Part shown: in pieces, positions 60,467-64,000 of the stretch
Layout of the letters: the number at the start of each line of letters is the position of its first letter
Numbering within the stretch: position 1 is the first letter of the stretch
From: an uncultured Roseovarius sp.
GTDB taxonomy: Bacteria > Pseudomonadota > Alphaproteobacteria > Rhodobacterales > Rhodobacteraceae
Assembly (NCBI GenBank): GCA_951812895.1
Contig: OX638333.1
Span: 858,366 to 922,365 of the forward strand
Direction: 5' to 3'
Length of the DNA stretch: 64,000 nucleotides
The notes under the pieces: generated by a model
What the model saw: only the letters and a program-made list of their open reading frames with translations
What the model was told of the DNA's origin: nothing
Database searches by the model: none
Translations under genes and position numbers: made by a program

Positions 60467-61531
60467 TTGGAAGCATCACGGGAAGCCGTCCTAGAGGCAC
60501 TTAAGGCCATAATAGACCCCGTAGGTGGTGGAGATATTGTTACCGCCGGAATCGCGCGTGCGCTTAATGTTGAGGACGGCGCTGTACGCTTTGTACTTGA
60601 GATCGACCCAAAGCATGTCGACGCCTATGAACCGGTGCGGGCCGATGCAGAGATCAAAGTAAAGGCGCTTGCCGGTGTGGAATCGGTCTCGGTTGTGTTG
60701 ACCGCACATTCCTCTGCCGCACCGCCCAACCTGAATCCGACCCGGAAGTCAGAGCCGAAAGGGCCGGAAAAGATCCCCGGAGTCAGCAAGCTGATCGCCA
60801 TTGCGTCGGGTAAGGGCGGGGTCGGAAAATCTACTGTAGCGGCAAATCTGGCCTGTGCATTAGCACAACAGGGTCGTCGCGTAGGCCTGTTAGACGCTGA
60901 TGTCTACGGCCCCTCGCAGCCCCGAATGCTGGGCGTTTCGGGGCGTCCGTCAAGCCCGGATGGCAAGACCATCCTGCCAATGCGCAACCACGGCGTGACA
61001 ATGATGTCCATCGGTCTGATGACCAATGATGACCAGGCGGTTGTCTGGCGCGGCCCGATGCTGATGGGCGCTTTGCAGCAGATGATGATGCAGGTTCAGT
61101 GGGGTGCGCTAGACGTACTGCTGGTTGATCTGCCGCCGGGCACCGGTGATGTGCAGATGACCCTGGCCCAGAAGGCACATGTGGACGGTGCCATAATTGT
61201 CTCAACACCACAGGATGTGGCACTGCTTGATGCGCGCAAGGGCATTGACATGTTCAATCAGCTCAATGTGCCAATCACAGGTATGATCGAGAATATGTCG
61301 ACGCATATCTGTTCCAGTTGCGGGCATGAAGAGCATGTCTTTGGTCACGGTGGTGTCGCGACAGAGGCGGCAAAGCTGGGCGTACCGTTGCTGGCAGAAG
61401 TTCCGCTGCATCTTGATATCAGGATTGCCGCCGATGGTGGTGCGCCGATTGTGGTATCGCAACCCGATGGGCCGCAGGCTCAGGCCTTTGCCCGGATCGC
61501 TACAACCCTTGTCGAACAGGGAATTGCATGA
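60467..61531 (+). CDS. mrp: Mrp/NBP35-type iron-sulfur cluster carrier ATPase
   Basis: 354 aa, start placed at TTG 60467, with AGGGGCAGGA at 60452-60461. The N-terminal MIP18/DUF59-type domain (AVLEALKAIIDPVGGGDIVT) is followed by the P-loop ATPase domain with deviant Walker A SGKGGVGKST and the LLDADVYGPSQPRML and LVDLPPGTGDVQMTLAQ motifs. The cluster-binding Cys pair is CSSCG. Members assemble or carry [4Fe-4S] clusters; here it probably serves the FDH proteins, being in a separate accessory cluster and not with general housekeeping genes. Overlaps the next gene by 4 bp. Confidence 0.9.
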   Translation: MEASREAVLEALKAIIDPVGGGDIVTAGIARALNVEDGAVRFVLEIDPKHVDAYEPVRADAEIKVKALAGVESVSVVLTAHSSAAPPNLNPTRKSEPKGPEKIPGVSKLIAIASGKGGVGKSTVAANLACALAQQGRRVGLLDADVYGPSQPRMLGVSGRPSSPDGKTILPMRNHGVTMMSIGLMTNDDQAVVWRGPMLMGALQQMMMQVQWGALDVLLVDLPPGTGDVQMTLAQKAHVDGAIIVSTPQDVALLDARKGIDMFNQLNVPITGMIENMSTHICSSCGHEEHVFGHGGVATEAAKLGVPLLAEVPLHLDIRIAADGGAPIVVSQPDGPQAQAFARIATTLVEQGIA

Positions 61532-62232
61532 ACCAACCAGTCTTTCCTCCGCTTATGTCGGGCCATGAGGTGGTGGATTCGGATGACCCGTTTCTGGTGG
61601 CTTGTGGACGGGCGGCGATGGGATGTGATGCAGGGCTAGTCGTTTACAATCTGGCCGCGCAGAGCTTGCGAGCAGCACTTGTGTTCGCACCCGAAGTTGA
61701 GCTGAAACAGGCTATGACAATGCTGCCCGTCTGTGGCATTGGATTTCAGAACGCGCTTGGCGCGCTGGCTCCGCCAGAGGTGGCGGTGCATTTGGAATGG
61801 AACGGTGGCATTTTGGTCAACGGGGCCAAATGCGGTAGGTTCCGAACCGGGGCCAACACGACCGGAACGGATGAGATTCCTGACTGGTTGGTTGTTGGGT
61901 TTGAACTGCCGCTTTGGCCCGAAGGAGATGACCCTGGCCATACGCCGGATCAAACAGCGCTTTATGCTGAAGGCTGTTCGGACGTCGCTGCTCCTGCCCT
62001 GCTAGAGGCCTGGGCACGCCATACGCTCAACTGGATTACCCGGTGGGAAGAAGACGGGCCGAAACCTGTAAACAATGAGTGGCGCGGACTGGCGCACGGG
62101 GTGGGTGAAGACGTGGCACAAGGTGGGCTAAAAGGCACTTATCTTGGTGTCGATGAATATTTCGGAATGCTTCTTAGGGATGAAAAGGCCACCCACCTCA
62201 TTCCGCTAAGCAGTCTTTTGGAGGAGATGTAA
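61528..62232 (+). CDS. Biotin/lipoate protein ligase-like protein (with DUF4444-type end)
   Basis: 234 aa. The fold of biotin/lipoate A/B protein ligases is suggested by CGRAAMGCDAGLVVYNLAAQ, MTMLPVCGIGFQNALGALAP and WNGGILVNGAKCGRFRTGAN, where the lysine position of the ligase is kept in NGAKCG. The C-terminal part (ARHTLNWITRWEEDGPKPVN; LKGTYLGVDEYFGMLLR) fits the DUF4444-type domain. Linked to FDH accessory genes in roseobacters; the substrate is unknown and a classical ligase role is unproven. Confidence 0.78.
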   Translation: MNQPVFPPLMSGHEVVDSDDPFLVACGRAAMGCDAGLVVYNLAAQSLRAALVFAPEVELKQAMTMLPVCGIGFQNALGALAPPEVAVHLEWNGGILVNGAKCGRFRTGANTTGTDEIPDWLVVGFELPLWPEGDDPGHTPDQTALYAEGCSDVAAPALLEAWARHTLNWITRWEEDGPKPVNNEWRGLAHGVGEDVAQGGLKGTYLGVDEYFGMLLRDEKATHLIPLSSLLEEM

Positions 62233-62711
62233 TGAAGCTCGCGCGCGCAATACATTTCGATGAGAGCGATCAACGGGTCTATCACTCCCCGGCCCGCACA
62301 GGCGAGTGGTGTATCTCGGGTGGGTTCGAATTCTCTAACTGGGCCAAGGCCGATCTGTCTGGCAAAGCAAGACAGGCTTTTGCAAATGGATGGCTCGGGC
62401 TGGAAACAGCCGGACGTGTGACCTTTGTCGCGGTTACCCAGATAGAGCAGGCCGAGCTTGACACATTGACGGACATGCTGGCCCTCCACTTCGTGACCTA
62501 TTACGGCGCTCCTGACGCCGAAGTGGCACACCCCGTGGCCGCCGAGGAAATCGGCCAGATGGCCGAACTGTGCGACGAACATGAGGCCAACACCCTGCTC
62601 ACGGTCTCAAGAGAGTTGACAGACACAGGCGTACGAGAGGCCTACAGGGTCATCCAGCCGCAGGATGCGGATCTAGATCAATTTGCAATTCATGGGGCGT
62701 TGGACGAGTAG
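62232..62711 (+). CDS. DUF6505 family protein
   Basis: 159 aa. Begins MKLARAIHFDESDQRVYHSP and has FVAVTQIEQAELDTLTDMLA in the middle, followed by an Ala-rich acidic stretch; pattern of DUF6505. The start overlaps the ligase-like gene stop by 1 bp (TAATG). Last gene of the accessory set, convergent with the tupA remnant. Function unknown. Confidence 0.78.
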   Translation: MKLARAIHFDESDQRVYHSPARTGEWCISGGFEFSNWAKADLSGKARQAFANGWLGLETAGRVTFVAVTQIEQAELDTLTDMLALHFVTYYGAPDAEVAHPVAAEEIGQMAELCDEHEANTLLTVSRELTDTGVREAYRVIQPQDADLDQFAIHGALDE

Positions 62712-62729
62712 GTCTAAGAGACTTTATTC

Positions 62730-63526
62730 CTACATGGCATTGAACACAAACAGCGGCTCGCCCTCAATTCGATTGGAATTGATTAGTTCCTTCGCCCGAT
62801 CCGAAATCAGCCAGTTTTCCAGCTGTTGTGCTTGTCCATGCTTCACCTGTGCATGTTTATCCGGGTTCACAGGCAGATAGGCATATTGGTTAAAGAGCAC
62901 TGGATTACCTGAGAAGAGCAGCGCAAGATCGCCCTTGTCGCCAAAATTAAGCCAGCTGGCCCTGTCGGACATGATATAGGCATTCATACCGCTGGCAGTG
63001 TTCAGCGCCGAGCCCATACCCGCGCCCACCGCACGGTAACAGCTGCCAAAGCTCTCCGGATCGAGTGTGGCAGAGCGCCAAAAGCTCAGCTCTTTTTCGT
63101 GCGTGCCGCTGTCATCGCCACAGCTAACATAGGGCGCTTAGGCGAGCGCGACCTGTTGCAACACGGCCGTTACATTCACTGAATTTTCAATGCCTGCAGG
63201 GTCAGAATCGGGGCTCAGAAAAACGAAATATTATATATGATCTCTCGGCGGTGGGTGCCGTAACCACTGCTAAGAAACGCCTCTTCAGCCTCGCGGGAAT
63301 TGACAAGTATCGCATCGACATCTCCCGCCCATCCGAGCGGGATGGCCTGACCGGTGCCCAGCACAAGCAGCTGAACATCGATGCCGGTATCGGCTTCAAT
63401 CGCGGGTAGTAGATTATCGGAGAGGCCCGAGTTGTGAAACGACGTGGTCACTGCAAGCTTCACCTCTTCAGCCCATGCGGCTGTCGCATAAACCAGTGCT
63501 GCAAGGCCACCCAGGAAAGTCGTCAT
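62730..63526 (-). pseudogene. tupA: Disrupted tungstate ABC transporter binding protein
   Basis: Reads as a TupA protein in two frames. N-terminal part (63526 to about 63230): signal peptide, then LAVTTSFHNSGLSDNLLPAI, LVLGTGQAIPLGWAGDVDAI and GYGTHRREIIYN. C-terminal part: VFLSPDSDPAGIENSV, then YVSCGDDSGTHEKELSFWRS and GAGMGSALNTASGMNAYIMS. The frames join if one G is restored between 63230 and 63229 (AAT-GAT-TTC). A second lesion is an in-frame TAA at 63140-63138, in VALA-stop-APYVS. The rest is well conserved. Two independent defects point to a real, recent pseudogene unless both are sequencing errors. Confidence 0.85.
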
Positions 63527-64000
63527 TCCACAATATCCCCCCTCAGAAACGCCCGGGACTGTTCGGTCTCTGGCGCGTCGAAAAACGCAGTCGCAGGGCA
63601 GAATTCAAGCAGTTTTCCGCCCAGCATGAAAACAACTTCGTCCCCAAGCCGCCGCGCCTGACCCATATCATGGGTCGACATGATGATACGTGTGCCTGAA
63701 TGTGCGGCCCCGGTCAGGATTTCCTCAATCTCCCGTGTGGCCCGTCCATCAAGCGACGAACAGGGCTCATCCAGGAACAGAACTTCCGGATCGCGTATCA
63801 GTGCGCGCGCAAGCGCCAGCTTCTGGCGTTCTCCTCCCGAAAGCACCCTTGCCGGATGCATCAGCGCATCTCCTAGCCCCACACGCGCGGCCCAATCTAC
63901 AGCTTTGGCGCGAGCCTCGTTCCTAGGAGTTTTGAGTAGGCTTAGTGGATAGGTGAGATTCTCCCGCACAGAGCGGCGCAGCAGGATGGGACTCTGGAAC
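63523..64000 (-). CDS. tupC: Tungstate ABC transporter ATP-binding protein, 5' end beyond the window
   Basis: Partial: 158 codons to the window edge, without the Walker A region. Continuous reading from the edge gives FQSPILLRRSVRENLTYPLS, then the ABC signature LSGGERQKLALARALI, Walker B VLFLDEPCSSLD and switch His in IMSTHDMGQARRLGDEVVFM. The frame is intact. Its stop overlaps the tupA start (ATGA). The expected permease gene tupB should lie upstream, outside the window. Confidence 0.85.
   Translation of the reverse strand, partial: FQSPILLRRSVRENLTYPLSLLKTPRNEARAKAVDWAARVGLGDALMHPARVLSGGERQKLALARALIRDPEVLFLDEPCSSLDGRATREIEEILTGAAHSGTRIIMSTHDMGQARRLGDEVVFMLGGKLLEFCPATAFFDAPETEQSRAFLRGDIVE

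Noticed and set aside
1-64000. CRISPR arrays, tRNA or rRNA genes, prophage genes, restriction or toxin-antitoxin pairs
   Set aside because: Looked for and not seen. No regularly spaced short repeats, no cloverleaf-like sequence ending in CCA with TTCGA arm, and no recognisable phage, restriction or toxin proteins among the open frames.

Overview
The window looks like a piece of a marine Roseobacter-group alphaproteobacterium (Rhodobacteraceae in the broad sense). The evidence is four TRAP transporters, an ectoine-catabolism cluster with the gene order known from Ruegeria-type genomes, a Tat-exported cysteine formate dehydrogenase with DUF3305/DUF3306 partners, and an isoquinoline-1-oxidoreductase-type molybdenum hydroxylase. 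No tRNA, rRNA or CRISPR array was seen. The region reads as accessory: catabolic cassettes, each with its own regulator, separated by insertion sequences, IS remnants and a family of intergenic repeats.

Layout. (1) 13-3376: two-subunit molybdenum hydroxylase (minus strand) divergent from a TetR regulator, with a palindromic operator between them. (2) 4014-12254: LysR regulator and gamma-glutamyltransferase (minus), divergent from a metal-ligand-less M24 (ectoine-hydrolase-like) protein, a DctPQM TRAP transporter, a Usp protein and a TSUP exporter. (3) 12724-15633: AraC regulator divergent from an SDR and two small membrane proteins. (4) 15721-16440: two gene remnants butted together. (5) 16949-18349: an unrecognised coiled-coil plus beta-barrel envelope protein. 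(6) 19183-24827: FAD amino-acid dehydrogenase plus TAXI-TRAP transporter, divergent from a LysR regulator. (7) 24884-36807: IS6-family element, then enuR-uehABC-usp-eutABC-doeAB for ectoine/5-hydroxyectoine uptake and breakdown, then an IS5-family (IS427-like) element inserted on the doeB stop codon. (8) 38404-44282: TRAP transporter, amidase, small membrane protein and 2-hydroxyacid dehydrogenase, flanked by IS6 remnants. (9) 45378-64000: formate dehydrogenase region. A ten-gene minus-strand operon runs from DUF3305 at 57174 to an atypical NtrC-like regulator at 47396, with a convergent sensor kinase. A divergent set holds a polyferredoxin, DUF6494, Mrp, a biotin/lipoate-ligase-like protein and DUF6505. 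A tungstate-binding-like/cytochrome c fusion lies in opposite orientation. At the right edge are a disrupted tungstate-binding gene (tupA) and the start of tupC.

How it fits together. Each TRAP solute-binding protein is separated from its permease gene by a strong hairpin, which probably keeps the binding protein in excess. The ectoine genes take the substrate to diaminobutyrate or a related intermediate, but the usual asnC-doeD-doeC genes are not in the window. In the formate region, predicted electron flow is from the periplasmic FDH (alpha, beta) to cytochrome b (gamma) and possibly to the WD40-cytochrome c protein. Cofactor supply (tungstate), cluster assembly (Mrp) and signalling (kinase/regulator) are encoded alongside. 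The tupA copy is broken, so tungstate or molybdate must come by another route unless the two lesions are sequencing errors.

Coordinates, motifs and lesions were read by eye from the sequence. Family names come from recognising conserved motifs without database searches; substrates of the three non-ectoine TRAP systems are not known.
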